Shown: piece after piece, positions 18,072 through 30,199 of the stretch
How positions within the stretch are numbered: the first letter of the stretch is position 1
Layout: every line of letters starts with the position of its first letter
DNA from: Mesobacillus jeotgali
GTDB taxonomy: Bacteria; Bacillota; Bacilli; Bacillales; Cytobacillaceae
Length of the DNA stretch: 64,000 bases
Direction of reading: 5' to 3'
NCBI RefSeq assembly: GCF_014856545.2
Contig: NZ_CP109811.1
Location: forward strand, 4,024,001 to 4,088,000
Notes under the pieces: model-generated
Told to the model about the DNA's origin: nothing
Seen by the model: only the letters and a program-made list of their open reading frames with translations
Databases searched by the model: none
Position numbers and translations under genes: made by a program

Positions 18072-19658
18072 TTATTCTGCAAGATTTTCTTTTAGCACTT
18101 CTTCCTGGGTTGTCTTGCTTCCGAAAATGAAAGCAAAAGCAATAAGCAAAATTGCCACAGCTGCAAGTGCACCTAGCGTGCTTCCAGTGAAACCAATGAT
18201 TAGGAATCCAACAGATGAAATCGCAGCAGAAATCAAAGCGTATGGAAGCTGGGTCATGACATGGTCTAAGTGATGTGAGCCAGCCCCAGTTGATGACAGG
18301 ATCGTGGTATCGGAAATTGGTGAACAGTGGTCACCAAAAACTGCGCCCGCCAATACAGCTGCCAATGCTGGCAGCATCATAGTGATATCAGCTGCAGCTG
18401 CAATATCCCCTGCAATTGGCAGCAGGATGCCGAATGATCCCCATGAAGTTCCTGTTGAGAAAGCCATGATTCCAGCTACTAGGAATAGCAGGAACGGCAG
18501 GAATGAAATATTGATATTCGAGCTTTCAACAATACCAGCAAGATACTTGCCGGTTTCAAGTCTGCCAATCAAATCAACAATGACCCATGCGAAGAACAAG
18601 ATATAAATAGCCGGAAGCATGGATTTAATGCCCTCAACCATTCCTTTTCCAAATACACTGGCATTGACGCCTTTTAATACAACTGCCTGTCTCACAAAGA
18701 AAATCAACGCTACAGCAAGGCCAAGCAATCCGCCAGTTACGAGAGACTTAGTAACATCTGTGTTTTCAAAAACCCCGAAAATGGTTACTTCACCTTCAAC
18801 GGCGCTTGCGCCAGTCCAAAGCATCATGCCAACTGTTCCAGCGACAAGGGCAACAATCGGCCATACAAGGTCTCCAACTGTCCCTTTTGTGCTTGTAGGC
18901 AGGTCATCCTTCAGTTCGCCAGGTACAGGCTTGTCCTGTGGAACGACAATTCCTTCCATGATTGCACGTTCTTCATGCTTTTTCATAGGCCCGATTTCGA
19001 TGTTTCGAAGAGCTACGATAAAGACCATTGATAATGCTGCAAGTGCGTAGAAGTTCATTGGCACAATTTGCATGAATCCTGAGAACGCACTATATTCATT
19101 AACACCGTGTGCAGCAAGGATTGTACCGATCAAAGCAATAATGTATGCACCCCAGCTGGAAATTGGTGAGATGACACACATAGGTGCTGAGGTTGAATCA
19201 ATAATATATGCAAGTTTGGCCCGCGAAACCTTCTGTCGGTCAGTGATCGGACGTGTGATTTGGCCAACTGCCAGAGCATTGAAATAATCATCAATGAAAA
19301 TAATAACTCCCAAAAATGCGCCGACAAGCTGTGCTCCGACTCTTGTTTTCACACGCTTCATCGCCCATTCGCCAAACGCACGGCTACCGCCAGAAATGGA
19401 AATGAACGCAGTGATTGTACCCAATAATAATAAGAAAAGGATGATGTACAAGCTATATGTGTTCAATTCCCCGTCAGCGACAACGATTCCTTTAGCCGCG
19501 TCCCACATAATAGCAAATGTTTCTGCGATATTAAATTCAGCCAGCAAAAAAGCAGCTGCGACGATGCCTGTTCCCAATGACAACAGCACTCGCCTTGTGA
19601 TCACTACCATTAAGATTGCCACTAATGGCGGCAGCAATGAAAAAATTGTGTTTTCCAT
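18072..19658 (-). CDS. NhaC-family transporter under lysine control (predicted lysine importer, LysW-like)
   Basis: 528 residues with about 12-14 hydrophobic segments and NhaC/antiporter-superfamily signatures such as IFIDDYFNALAVGQITRPITD, GTSWGSFGILLPIA and GDHCSPISDTTILSSTG. Sequence alone would give a Na+/H+ antiporter call. The full lysine riboswitch and terminator upstream instead argue that the substrate is lysine, as proposed for riboswitch-linked NhaC members (LysW). RBS GGAGGAG lies upstream of ATG 19658. The gene is monocistronic. Confidence 0.83.
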   Translation of the reverse strand: MENTIFSLLPPLVAILMVVITRRVLLSLGTGIVAAAFLLAEFNIAETFAIMWDAAKGIVVADGELNTYSLYIILFLLLLGTITAFISISGGSRAFGEWAMKRVKTRVGAQLVGAFLGVIIFIDDYFNALAVGQITRPITDRQKVSRAKLAYIIDSTSAPMCVISPISSWGAYIIALIGTILAAHGVNEYSAFSGFMQIVPMNFYALAALSMVFIVALRNIEIGPMKKHEERAIMEGIVVPQDKPVPGELKDDLPTSTKGTVGDLVWPIVALVAGTVGMMLWTGASAVEGEVTIFGVFENTDVTKSLVTGGLLGLAVALIFFVRQAVVLKGVNASVFGKGMVEGIKSMLPAIYILFFAWVIVDLIGRLETGKYLAGIVESSNINISFLPFLLFLVAGIMAFSTGTSWGSFGILLPIAGDIAAAADITMMLPALAAVLAGAVFGDHCSPISDTTILSSTGAGSHHLDHVMTQLPYALISAAISSVGFLIIGFTGSTLGALAAVAILLIAFAFIFGSKTTQEEVLKENLAE

Positions 19659-19745
19659 TCTTTCTTTCTCCTCCTTGTTTTTGACAGGGGGAAACTTTTT
19701 ACATGAAAAGAGTTTAGTTACTTCCTTTTAAAAAAATACAAAAAA

Positions 19746-19778
19746 GGGCAACGATAGAGAACATTCTATCGCTGCCCT
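19746..19778 (-). terminator. Expression-platform terminator of the lysine riboswitch
   Basis: Minus-strand stem GGGCAGCGATAGA/TCTATCGTTGCCC with following T-run, between the aptamer and the gene start. Lysine binding is expected to favour this terminator. Confidence 0.88.
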
Positions 19779-19786
19779 TAGTAAGC

Positions 19787-19990
19787 AACTAGTGTCTCCA
19801 TCACGATCTGTAGCTCCCCATTATGGATATTCCTCCATAATGACAGTGATACTCTTGTTCAAAGTATCCCCAGCAATAAAAAGTGTGACTCACCTTATTA
19901 TTGCTTCGGCAAAATCCCCTTTGAGCTGTGATCAACGTTGTCATCCTCACACAGCTTACTATTGAATCCTGCGCCTCTACCCCATCGGAA
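19787..19990 (-). ncRNA. Lysine riboswitch (L-box)
   Basis: The minus-strand leader carries conserved L-box pieces in order: GGTAGAGGCGCAGG, AATAGTAAGC, AAGGGGATTTTGCCGAAGC, TTGCTGGGGATACT, CACTGTCATTATGGAGG and GGGAGCTAC. Together with the downstream terminator this makes a complete transcriptional OFF switch for the NhaC-family gene. Confidence 0.93.
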
Positions 19991-20018
19991 TGATGTGGTT
20001 TATTATTCAATTGGTTTT

Positions 20019-20047
20019 ATAATATAACAATATCGTTAACTTGACAA
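20019..20047 (-). promoter_or_regulatory. Sigma-A-type promoter of the lysine riboswitch transcript
   Basis: Minus-strand TTGTCA (20047-20042) and TATTAT (20024-20019) are 17 bp apart, about 30 bp upstream of the aptamer. Confidence 0.7.
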
Positions 20048-20053
20048 CTGTTT

Positions 20054-20812
20054 TTATTCTCCAGGAAGCTGGATGGCTGGTGATGTATCTCCGCCGCCAT
20101 TGTAGAACTGTGGAACTTTTCCTGGGTAGTAGAAGCTGCCAATTGGAATATTTTCCTGCACAGTCGCAATTTCAGTCGCGAAAGGAATGATGATCTGTAC
20201 ATTTACTTTTACCCTGACCGAAACATTGATCAATGTATTGTTGATTCCATGTTCTTCTGTCTCCCACACAACATCAGCTGTCACATCACCGATGGCGCTG
20301 AATTTTACCGGCACCCTTGGCCCCATGTTACCAAGAAGCGCGTTGTTTGTTGCCTGGCCCAATGGTACATAATAAATGATTCCCGCTTCCCTATCCTCCT
20401 CATCGGTGACCAGTTCGACATCCGAAAGCATCTCAAGAGAGGTCAGGTTCCCTCTTTCTGCCTCCTTCAGGTTCATTTGCACGATGTTCGTCGTTTCCGC
20501 TTTTACCCTGTTGATAATTTCAGTATTGAACTTCACTACAGTGGTCGTGCCGCCATCCACCGGAACGAACTCGATTACTTTATCAATGTCCATCCCATTG
20601 GCAATTTTTTTATTGATGGCCTTGTTAATGACCAGGGTGGCAATCTTTCTTGTCTGGGATTCAGCGTAGTTCATCAATGTGGGCTCGAGCCCTTTATCTA
20701 TAATCCACAATCCTCCTGCTGTTGAAAAGGAAAAAAAGACGAATGTCAGCAGGAATACATACCTGAAAGGCAAGGGCCCTTTCCGAGGCAGCCGCCGGCC
20801 GAATTTTGCCAA
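20054..20812 (-). CDS. yunB: Sporulation protein YunB
   Basis: 252 residues matching YunB, a mother-cell sporulation protein of B. subtilis required for normal spore formation. A basic N-terminus precedes one transmembrane helix (YVFLLTFVFFSFSTAGG, about 19-35), then an extracytoplasmic domain with PLGQATNNALLGNMGPRVPV. Start TTG 20812 follows a long G-run RBS (GAGGGGG). Molecular function is not known. Confidence 0.88.
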   Translation of the reverse strand: MAKFGRRLPRKGPLPFRYVFLLTFVFFSFSTAGGLWIIDKGLEPTLMNYAESQTRKIATLVINKAINKKIANGMDIDKVIEFVPVDGGTTTVVKFNTEIINRVKAETTNIVQMNLKEAERGNLTSLEMLSDVELVTDEEDREAGIIYYVPLGQATNNALLGNMGPRVPVKFSAIGDVTADVVWETEEHGINNTLINVSVRVKVNVQIIIPFATEIATVQENIPIGSFYYPGKVPQFYNGGGDTSPAIQLPGE

Positions 20813-20913
20813 AACAAATCCCCCCTCTAAAGCTATATGTATGCTTCAAAGGGGGGAACTAGCCTAAAAACTTGTTCTAATACTGCTTGGACTATTCAAC
20901 TAGCAATATTAAA

Positions 20914-22023
20914 TTAATGATTATTAGCGTATTCATATTTAATGATCGTATCGCAGCTGACAATCATCAGGGATAGATGTGATTGCAAATCTAGATGATA
21001 CGGTGCAATTTTTTGGCCGTTTTCCTCCAGTACACGGACAACAGGCCGCTCACTCAAGCCGGGATTCTGTTCGGCCACAACTCCCTTGCGTCCATCACTC
21101 AGGATGACTGTCAAACCGACCGGATAAATCGCCACAGCCCTCCGGAAGGCGTCGACCACTTTCGGATCAAACAGGCTGCCTGAGCCTGAATAAAGTATTT
21201 CAAGTCCTTCATGGGGCAGCATGGCAGGTCTATAAACACGATTAGACGTAACCGCATCAAACACATCAGCCACACCAAGTATTTTACCAAATAAGTGGAT
21301 TTCATCCTCTTTCAATCCACGGGGATATCCGGCACCATTCAACCGTTCATGATGCTGATATGCACAATGGGCGACTATCAGCGGGACAGTCGGGATATTC
21401 CTTAGCAGCTGAAAGCCATCCTCGGCATGAGCCTTAATGACCTGGAACTCTTCCACAGTCAACTTGCCTGGTTTCGCTAAAATGTCCTCAGGCACCTTCA
21501 TTTTCCCAACATCATGCAAAATTGCTCCCAGTCCAAGCTGTTCCAGTTCCTTTGGGGACAGCTTCATTTCTATTCCAATCGCAAGTGCGTAGAGTGTTAC
21601 ATTCAGAGAATGTGAAAAGATATAGTGGTCATGAATGAATACATCAGAAAGCAGATTTAAGAGCTCCTTGCTGCTGTTCAGCTCATCAAGCAAAGCAACA
21701 ACCAGTTTCTTGAATTTTCTCGCCGATTTTTCGAGTACGAAGGTTTGCGATATCTTTGAATCCAGCTGAATCTGCTTGAACGTTTCACCAATTGTCATGA
21801 TCGCATTGATCCGCAGGTCATCTGATATCGAATTTTTCACGATAATATCTTCGGTATCAGGATCCATGATATATATATAATCAATTCCAAACTCTTCAAG
21901 CCGATTCAGAATCTTTCGCTCGAGCCGCGCACCCACATTGAGCAGGATTTGGCCCTTGTCATTATAGATGGCTTTTCCGAGTAAAGCCCCTTCCTCTACC
22001 GATGTGGTGGCTATGAGTCTCAT
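20914..22023 (-). CDS. HD-GYP domain protein, likely cyclic-di-GMP phosphodiesterase
   Basis: 369 residues from ATG 22023 (MRLIATTSVEEG). An N-terminal ~110-residue region precedes the HD-GYP domain: HSLNVTLYALAIG, the metal pair ILHDVGKMKVPE and the GYP motif HHERLNGAGYPRGL are intact, followed by ILGVADVFDAVTSNRVYRPAM. HD-GYP enzymes hydrolyse c-di-GMP to GMP or pGpG. With the EAL gene at 9 kb this makes two degraders and no GGDEF cyclase in the window. The frame is open upstream to 22131 without an RBS. Confidence 0.87.
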   Translation of the reverse strand: MRLIATTSVEEGALLGKAIYNDKGQILLNVGARLERKILNRLEEFGIDYIYIMDPDTEDIIVKNSISDDLRINAIMTIGETFKQIQLDSKISQTFVLEKSARKFKKLVVALLDELNSSKELLNLLSDVFIHDHYIFSHSLNVTLYALAIGIEMKLSPKELEQLGLGAILHDVGKMKVPEDILAKPGKLTVEEFQVIKAHAEDGFQLLRNIPTVPLIVAHCAYQHHERLNGAGYPRGLKEDEIHLFGKILGVADVFDAVTSNRVYRPAMLPHEGLEILYSGSGSLFDPKVVDAFRRAVAIYPVGLTVILSDGRKGVVAEQNPGLSERPVVRVLEENGQKIAPYHLDLQSHLSLMIVSCDTIIKYEYANNH

Positions 22024-22252
22024 GTCTATTCCCACTTTATCTGTTAGTTGGTGTTGGCTGATTCCGCCGATAACTTTCGAAAAAAAAGAAAATTTTACAT
22101 AAAACGACAATATTTTCTTATATTCTATCACAATAATTATTCGTGTGGTGATACCTTTTGTTTTTCGAGTTGGGAAAAAAGCAGTTCAGTTAATATATCG
22201 GATAGCTGTATTCATTCTTAACAATTGCCACAATATATTCACATATACACGC

Positions 22253-22282
22253 AAAAAGACAGCCTGCTCAGGCTGTCTTTTT
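22253..22282 (-). terminator. Intrinsic terminator after yunC
   Basis: Stem AAAAAGACAGCC/GGCTGTCTTTTT with a short loop; the right arm overlaps the yunC stop codon. Confidence 0.87.
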
Positions 22283-22583
22283 AATTCATAAGCAATAATG
22301 CTTCTTTGCCGATCATACCTTTTGTTGCACCAAGGTTCTCCGCTTCATACGTAACGGACTCCAGCGGGGCTTCAAGCAATTCCTCAATCGTTTTTACCCC
22401 AACCGCCCTGCCGGCAATAACCTTCCTGCCCTTTAGTTTTTCATTGAGAAGTGCGACATCCAGAGCGCCGCACATAATATATCCTTTATCTCCTGTAACG
22501 ACAAGCAGGTTTGTCTTTGGCAGTTTTACAGAAATACATAAAAACGTCCTGCCTTCTATTTCTATAGGTGACATGTCGATCAT
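22281..22583 (-). CDS. yunC: YunC family protein (DUF1805)
   Basis: 100 residues matching YunC, a small alpha/beta protein of unknown function with a known trimeric structure type. Segments: LLVVTGDKGYIMCGALDVALLNEKL, GRAVGVKTIEELLEAPLESVT and GMIGKEALL. ATG 22583 (MIDMSPIEI) follows GGAAGGAG; the frame runs 11 codons further upstream without RBS. Confidence 0.86.
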   Translation of the reverse strand: MIDMSPIEIEGRTFLCISVKLPKTNLLVVTGDKGYIMCGALDVALLNEKLKGRKVIAGRAVGVKTIEELLEAPLESVTYEAENLGATKGMIGKEALLLMN

Positions 22584-22784
22584 GACCACAACTCCTTCCT
22601 TCAATCCCAATAACACTCTATGAAGGAGAGGGGAAAAGCGTGATATTTTGATGAGGCTCTTTTCGTAAACTTTGTTGCATTCTCAGCCAAAAACGCTCTA
22701 TGAGCAGAAATAAGGAGAGCTTAGAGTTTAAGCGGAAATTTTCCGTTTATTTTTCCAACTATGAAAATCCTAACTATGAAGATC

Positions 22785-24155
22785 CTAAAGAGATTCCAGC
22801 TTCCACTCCAGCAAATTGCGAAGGAATTCCGGAAGCCAGTATTGTTTTTCCTCAGCCCGCTGGATTTCAGGGAAGAAGCGGCCGAATGTGAACATATCAG
22901 GAATGGCCAGTGTATAGTGTTCCTTAGGGTTTATTAACTTTCCATTGATGAGAACCTGCTGAACATTCCCTTTTTGCTGAAACTCGATACCATCGTACTC
23001 CATGATCCCCATGACGGTGCCGCGGAATCCGAGACCCTTTATCTGCAGATGGGGCCATTTTTCATCTCTGGTCTGAAGGAGTACTTCTTTTAACTCTGCT
23101 CCTGACATCCTGATTGTACAAGGATTGATTGGATGTGGACAGATTTCCAGCAAGTCGAATTTCGTGACTTCTCCCCGGTTCAGGCCTTTTAGGATCATGC
23201 CGGCATTCATGAAGGCGCAATCGGCATCGCACCATTCTCGTAATGCCTGAGTGAGCAACTTTGTAAGCTCTGAATGCTTCAGTGGGTCTGCCTCTAATTC
23301 TTGTGGCAGAGATGCAATACTTTCTGCCATCAGCCTTTTGCCTTCGAGAAAATACCCTTCTGCCATTTCTTCTTCGCCTTGTGCCTGATCTGCCTCATTC
23401 ATATCATAAAGTACGGCTTTCCTGTGTAAAACCTGCTTTGTTTTTACATCCAGCTTCAGGGTTACATGGCCGGTATAGTATCCAAACTTCCCTGCTCCCG
23501 CCAGCAAGCTGGAGCCAACCTCCTTGCCCTCGTGTAAAATATGATGGGTATGGCCTCCAAGAATGACATCAATCTCCGGAAACTTCGCGGCAATCAGTTC
23601 ATCATCATGGATCCCTAGATGTGACAGGAGAATAATAAGGTCGGTTTCACCTCTCAGTTGGTCGATGCATTTTTCCAGCTCATCAATCGGGTCATTCAGC
23701 TTCCAGCCCAGCTGTGCATAAAACCGTGCAAAATTCACTGTTACCCCAATAACACCGATTCTCGTCCCGCTGTTGGTTATGTATACATGATAGGGCTTCG
23801 CCCACTCAGGTCTGCTTCCATCCTGTTTATATAAGTTCGCTGCCAGCAGTTCGAAATCTTTTTCAAGATACATCGAATCCAGATCCTCGAAAGGAAGAGT
23901 GATGCCTTCGTTATTCCCTATCGTCGCTGCATCGTAGCCAGCTTCGTTTAGTAGGCGGCAATTCGCCTTTCCCCTAGTCGCATCTGATAAAGGGTGCCAG
24001 CGGTCCATATGATCACCGATATCGAACACAAGAACCTCATCACCGGCTTCTTCATGCCAGCGTCGACGCTCGGTCACAAGCTTATGGATGCTCGGCCAGT
24101 GCTCCAAATGGCTATGCAAATCATTCGTATGGTAAATATGAATAACTTCTTCCAT
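22785..24155 (-). CDS. yunD: YunD-type metallophosphatase / 5'-nucleotidase
   Basis: 456 residues of the bimetallic 5'-nucleotidase family. Metal motifs: TNDLHSH (D12, H14), FDIGDHMDR, GNNEGI where the common form is GNHE, ILLSHLGIHDD and GGHTHH. The C-terminal half is the nucleotide-specificity domain. No signal peptide, so it acts in the cytosol, as expected for YunD; its preferred substrate is not certain. The gene reads toward yunC, with about 200 bp between. Confidence 0.86.
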   Translation of the reverse strand: MEEVIHIYHTNDLHSHLEHWPSIHKLVTERRRWHEEAGDEVLVFDIGDHMDRWHPLSDATRGKANCRLLNEAGYDAATIGNNEGITLPFEDLDSMYLEKDFELLAANLYKQDGSRPEWAKPYHVYITNSGTRIGVIGVTVNFARFYAQLGWKLNDPIDELEKCIDQLRGETDLIILLSHLGIHDDELIAAKFPEIDVILGGHTHHILHEGKEVGSSLLAGAGKFGYYTGHVTLKLDVKTKQVLHRKAVLYDMNEADQAQGEEEMAEGYFLEGKRLMAESIASLPQELEADPLKHSELTKLLTQALREWCDADCAFMNAGMILKGLNRGEVTKFDLLEICPHPINPCTIRMSGAELKEVLLQTRDEKWPHLQIKGLGFRGTVMGIMEYDGIEFQQKGNVQQVLINGKLINPKEHYTLAIPDMFTFGRFFPEIQRAEEKQYWLPEFLRNLLEWKLESL

Positions 24156-24221
24156 CTAACCATCCATCCTCTTTTTAAAATGAAGTGCCCCCCTGCATGC
24201 TGCCAGGAGGGTGCAAATTGT

Positions 24222-25070
24222 TTAAAACAAATCAAGCTGCCTCGGGTTTAACCCTTCATATTCGATATCCAATAGCTCAACCATCTGTTTAGCATTATCC
24301 GCTGCATCCCCGCCGGAATTGTTGTTGAACAATGCGAAAACCTGGGAAGTACTATCGTTCAACTTTTTCAGGTTATCTGACCATTCCTGTAATTCTGCCT
24401 GATTATAGCGATATAAATAGCGGACTTCGCGCCAATCCTGGCCTTTCCCTTTCTTGTTCCAGCCATGGACATTGCGGCCGTGAAAGCGGACAAGAACCTT
24501 ATCCTTTGAAGTGGATTCGAGAACTGCAGGAATGGAACCCTCCCCTGCTTGCGGTTCATCGCAAATGCTGTGAATCCATTTCTCTTTCCTCATAAAATCC
24601 AGTGTTTTCTCGCGCATATCATCTCTGAACCATGATTGGTTTCGGAACTCGAGCGCACAGTCGATATCCCCCATCTGGTCGCGGCACCAGCGCAAATAAT
24701 CGACATTCTCCTTACGCAAGTCAAACCACGGCGGAAACTGGAAAAGTGTAATGGCATGCTTATTCGCCTCAAGATAAGGCTTGAGTGACTCTTTGTACGC
24801 ATTGAACATCTCATTTTTATCAGTAAAAGGAATTTCGCCGCGCTGATGCCCGGTCATTCCCTGGTACGCTTTTACGATGAACTGAAAATTGTCTGGTGTG
24901 TCTTCTACCCATTTCGCGGCATTCCTCACAGGCTGCACAGCGTAAAAAGAGGCATCGACCTCAACTGCAGGAAAGTGGCTGGAGTACTCCTTCAGTTTAT
25001 CACGCGGTGAAACCTTGCCTTCATATAAACTGTCATGGTCTCCCCAGCCCGTTAAGCCAACAATAATCAT
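24222..25070 (-). CDS. yunF: DUF72 family protein YunF
   Basis: 282 residues matching DUF72 (YunF/YecE type), a TIM-barrel family of unknown function. Conserved parts: IIVGLTGWGDHDSLY, FPAVEVDASFYAVQP, LFQFPPWF, ALEFRNQSWF and LVRFHGRNVHGWNKKG, and the tail NPRQLDLF. RBS GGAGGTG sits before ATG 25070. yunE is absent compared with B. subtilis. Confidence 0.85.
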   Translation of the reverse strand: MIIVGLTGWGDHDSLYEGKVSPRDKLKEYSSHFPAVEVDASFYAVQPVRNAAKWVEDTPDNFQFIVKAYQGMTGHQRGEIPFTDKNEMFNAYKESLKPYLEANKHAITLFQFPPWFDLRKENVDYLRWCRDQMGDIDCALEFRNQSWFRDDMREKTLDFMRKEKWIHSICDEPQAGEGSIPAVLESTSKDKVLVRFHGRNVHGWNKKGKGQDWREVRYLYRYNQAELQEWSDNLKKLNDSTSQVFALFNNNSGGDAADNAKQMVELLDIEYEGLNPRQLDLF

Positions 25071-25079
25071 CTGTGCACC

Positions 25080-25496
25080 TCCATTTTAGTTTCATGATAG
25101 CATATTTCCCCACAATTGAAATGGAGAAACAATCTGGGGTTTGCCCTTAAATGGGATATTGCATTTTGTCTTCGATTTAGTGCAGGTGATAATGCATGTT
25201 CTATTGCATTTTTTTTAAAAAAATTGCATGAATTGCATGAAAATTGAATTGAAAGCAATAAAAGTGAATTTACTGCACTTTGAATTGCGCTAAAACATAA
25301 CGAAACCGTATTATGTGAAGATTTACCGCTTAAATTTTATAATAATTTCGAGCTGGAAAAATTATTCTCCTAATCAAAGAGCTTAATCTCTCAAACTTTT
25401 CGCTTCAATAATTGCCCACTAATCACAATAATCTCCCAAAAATCGCCTTTTTCATAACATCTTCCTAATTATGTAAAAAGCATGCTGAATCCAGCT
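25080..25496. other. AT-rich gap without a recognised gene
   Basis: Very AT-rich stretch between yunF and the suf terminator. TTGCAT recurs several times (ATTGCATTT, AATTGCATG). No convincing ORF, RNA or terminator apart from the flanking suf terminator. In B. subtilis this junction holds a large block of other genes. Confidence 0.6.
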
Positions 25497-25530
25497 AAAA
25501 AAAATCCACCTGCCATAAGCAGGTGGATTC
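25497..25530 (-). terminator. Intrinsic terminator of the suf operon
   Basis: Minus-strand stem AATCCACCTGC/GCAGGTGGATT with an 8-T tail, 15 nt past the sufB stop. Confidence 0.92.
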
Positions 25531-25544
25531 TGTAACTATCATTA

Positions 25545-26942
25545 TTAACCGATTGAACCTTCCATTTCGAACTTGATCAGGCGATTCATTTCGACTGCGT
25601 ATTCCATTGGCAATTCTTTTGTGAATGGCTCGATGAAGCCCATTACGATCATTTCTGTTGCTTCTTCTTCGGAGACTCCGCGGCTCATCAGGTAGAACAA
25701 TTGCTCTTCTGATACCTTGGAAACCTTCGCTTCGTGCTCAAGAGAAATGTTGTCGTTCAGGATTTCATTGTATGGAATCGTGTCTGAAGTAGACTTGTTA
25801 TCCATGATCAACGTATCGCACTCAATGTTAGAGCGGGCGCCGTCGGCTTTGCGTCCAAAGTGGACGATTCCGCGGTATGTTACTTTTCCGCCCTGTTTTG
25901 AGATTGATTTTGATACGATGGTTGATGATGTGTTTGGCGCAAGGTGGATCATTTTCGCACCTGCATCCTGGTGCTGGCCTTTACCAGCGATTGCGATTGA
26001 TAATGTCATACCGCGTGCGCCTTCACCCTTAAGGATGACTGCCGGATATTTCATTGTCAGCTTAGAGCCGATGTTGCCATCGATCCATTCCATTGTCGCG
26101 TTCGCTTCACAGACCGCACGCTTTGTAACAAGGTTGAAGACGTTGTTTGCCCAGTTCTGGATTGTTGTGTAACGGCAATATGCGTCTTTTTTGATGATGA
26201 TTTCAACGACTGCACTGTGAAGGGAGTTCGTTGTGTAAACAGGAGCTGTACACCCTTCAACATAGTGTACGTGCGCGCCTTCATCAACGATGATTAGTGT
26301 ACGCTCGAACTGACCCATGTTTTCAGAGTTGATGCGGAAGTACGCCTGAAGTGGAGTATCCACTTTGATGCCCTTTGGAACATAGATGAAAGATCCGCCA
26401 GACCAGACCGCAGAGTTTAATGCTGAAAACTTGTTGTCTGTCGGAGGGATGACTTTTCCGAAATGCTCACGGAAAATATCTTCGTTCTCTTTAAGAGCTG
26501 AATCTGTGTCCTTGAAGACAATTCCTAGTTCTTCGAGTTCTTCCTTCATGTTGTGGTATACAACCTCTGATTCGTATTGCGCAGAAACACCTGCAAGGTA
26601 CTTTTGCTCAGCTTCAGGAATACCAAGCTTATCGAATGTCGCCTTAATTTCATCAGGAACTTCATCCCATGATTTTTCAGAGCGCTCAGAAGGTTTTACA
26701 TAGTAAGTGATTTCATCAAAGTTTAATGAAGCCATATCGCCGCCCCATTGAGGCATTGGCATATTGTAGAAGTGCTCCAATGATTTTAAACGGAAGTCCA
26801 GCATCCACTGGGGCTCTTCCTTCATTTTTGAAATTTCTTCAACGATTTCACGCGTCAGGCCGCGCTTAGACCGGAAGATGGAAACGTCTTTATCGGAAAA
26901 TCCGTACTTATAATCACCGATCTCTGGCATTTTTTTAGCCAT
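25545..26942 (-). CDS. sufB: SufB, Fe-S cluster scaffold subunit
   Basis: Core scaffold of the SufBCD complex where Fe-S clusters are assembled. 465 residues; recognisable [31 protein letters not shown] (conserved cysteine), and the C-terminal [24 protein letters not shown]. Last gene of sufC-D-S-U-B. A 266-bp gap holding a repeat and hairpins separates it from sufU, the only large gap in an otherwise tight operon. Confidence 0.96.
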   Translation of the reverse strand: MAKKMPEIGDYKYGFSDKDVSIFRSKRGLTREIVEEISKMKEEPQWMLDFRLKSLEHFYNMPMPQWGGDMASLNFDEITYYVKPSERSEKSWDEVPDEIKATFDKLGIPEAEQKYLAGVSAQYESEVVYHNMKEELEELGIVFKDTDSALKENEDIFREHFGKVIPPTDNKFSALNSAVWSGGSFIYVPKGIKVDTPLQAYFRINSENMGQFERTLIIVDEGAHVHYVEGCTAPVYTTNSLHSAVVEIIIKKDAYCRYTTIQNWANNVFNLVTKRAVCEANATMEWIDGNIGSKLTMKYPAVILKGEGARGMTLSIAIAGKGQHQDAGAKMIHLAPNTSSTIVSKSISKQGGKVTYRGIVHFGRKADGARSNIECDTLIMDNKSTSDTIPYNEILNDNISLEHEAKVSKVSEEQLFYLMSRGVSEEEATEMIVMGFIEPFTKELPMEYAVEMNRLIKFEMEGSIG

Positions 26943-26965
26943 CGTCGAATTCCTCCATTCTTAAA

Positions 26966-26991
26966 GCAGGGAAACAAGGTTTCCCGCTTTG
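26966..26991 (-). promoter_or_regulatory. Hairpin in the sufB leader
   Basis: Minus-strand AAAGCGGGAAAC/GTTTCCCTGCTTT arms form a strong stem about 25 nt upstream of sufB. No T-run follows, so it is more likely an mRNA-stabilising or processing structure than a terminator; this is inference. Confidence 0.5.
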
Positions 26992-27026
26992 TAGTTGTTC
27001 GCTGCAGGCCAATCCCCCGCAGCTGC

Positions 27027-27146
27027 AAAAGCGTAAGTGCCTTGGTCAGCCCCGACAAGCGCTGGAGGACCGACCAGTGAAGTCGTTTTTTGACTTCATT
27101 GGGCGGACCGAAGCGACTCGAGGGGCTAGGCGCTGAAGCTAGACAC
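27027..27146. repeat. Bacillus intergenic repeat element inside the suf operon
   Basis: About 120 bp with GCGTAAGTGCCTTGGTCAGC, CCCGACAAGCGCTGGAG, an inner hairpin GAAGTC/GACTTC, and GAGGGGCTAGGCGCTGAAGC. The ends are partly complementary (GGTCAGCCCC and GGGGCTAGGC). This looks like the repetitive element common between genes in Bacillaceae; a truncated copy is at 7513-7554. It lies between sufU and sufB. Confidence 0.8.
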
Positions 27147-27208
27147 TAATCCAAGTTAATAAGTCAACCTTTCTTATACAGCCAAATAAATCATCAGGTG
27201 ATGATTTC

Positions 27209-30181
<2,973 letters not shown>

Positions 30182-30199
30182 TATAAATCCCCCCAACGC

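Noticed and set aside
22700..22891. 63-residue plus-strand ORF overlapping yunD
   Set aside because: It overlaps the conserved 3' end of yunD on the other strand, has no family likeness and is probably a shadow.
27027..27146. Insertion sequence
   Set aside because: No transposase or terminal inverted repeats with target duplication; it is a short intergenic repeat.
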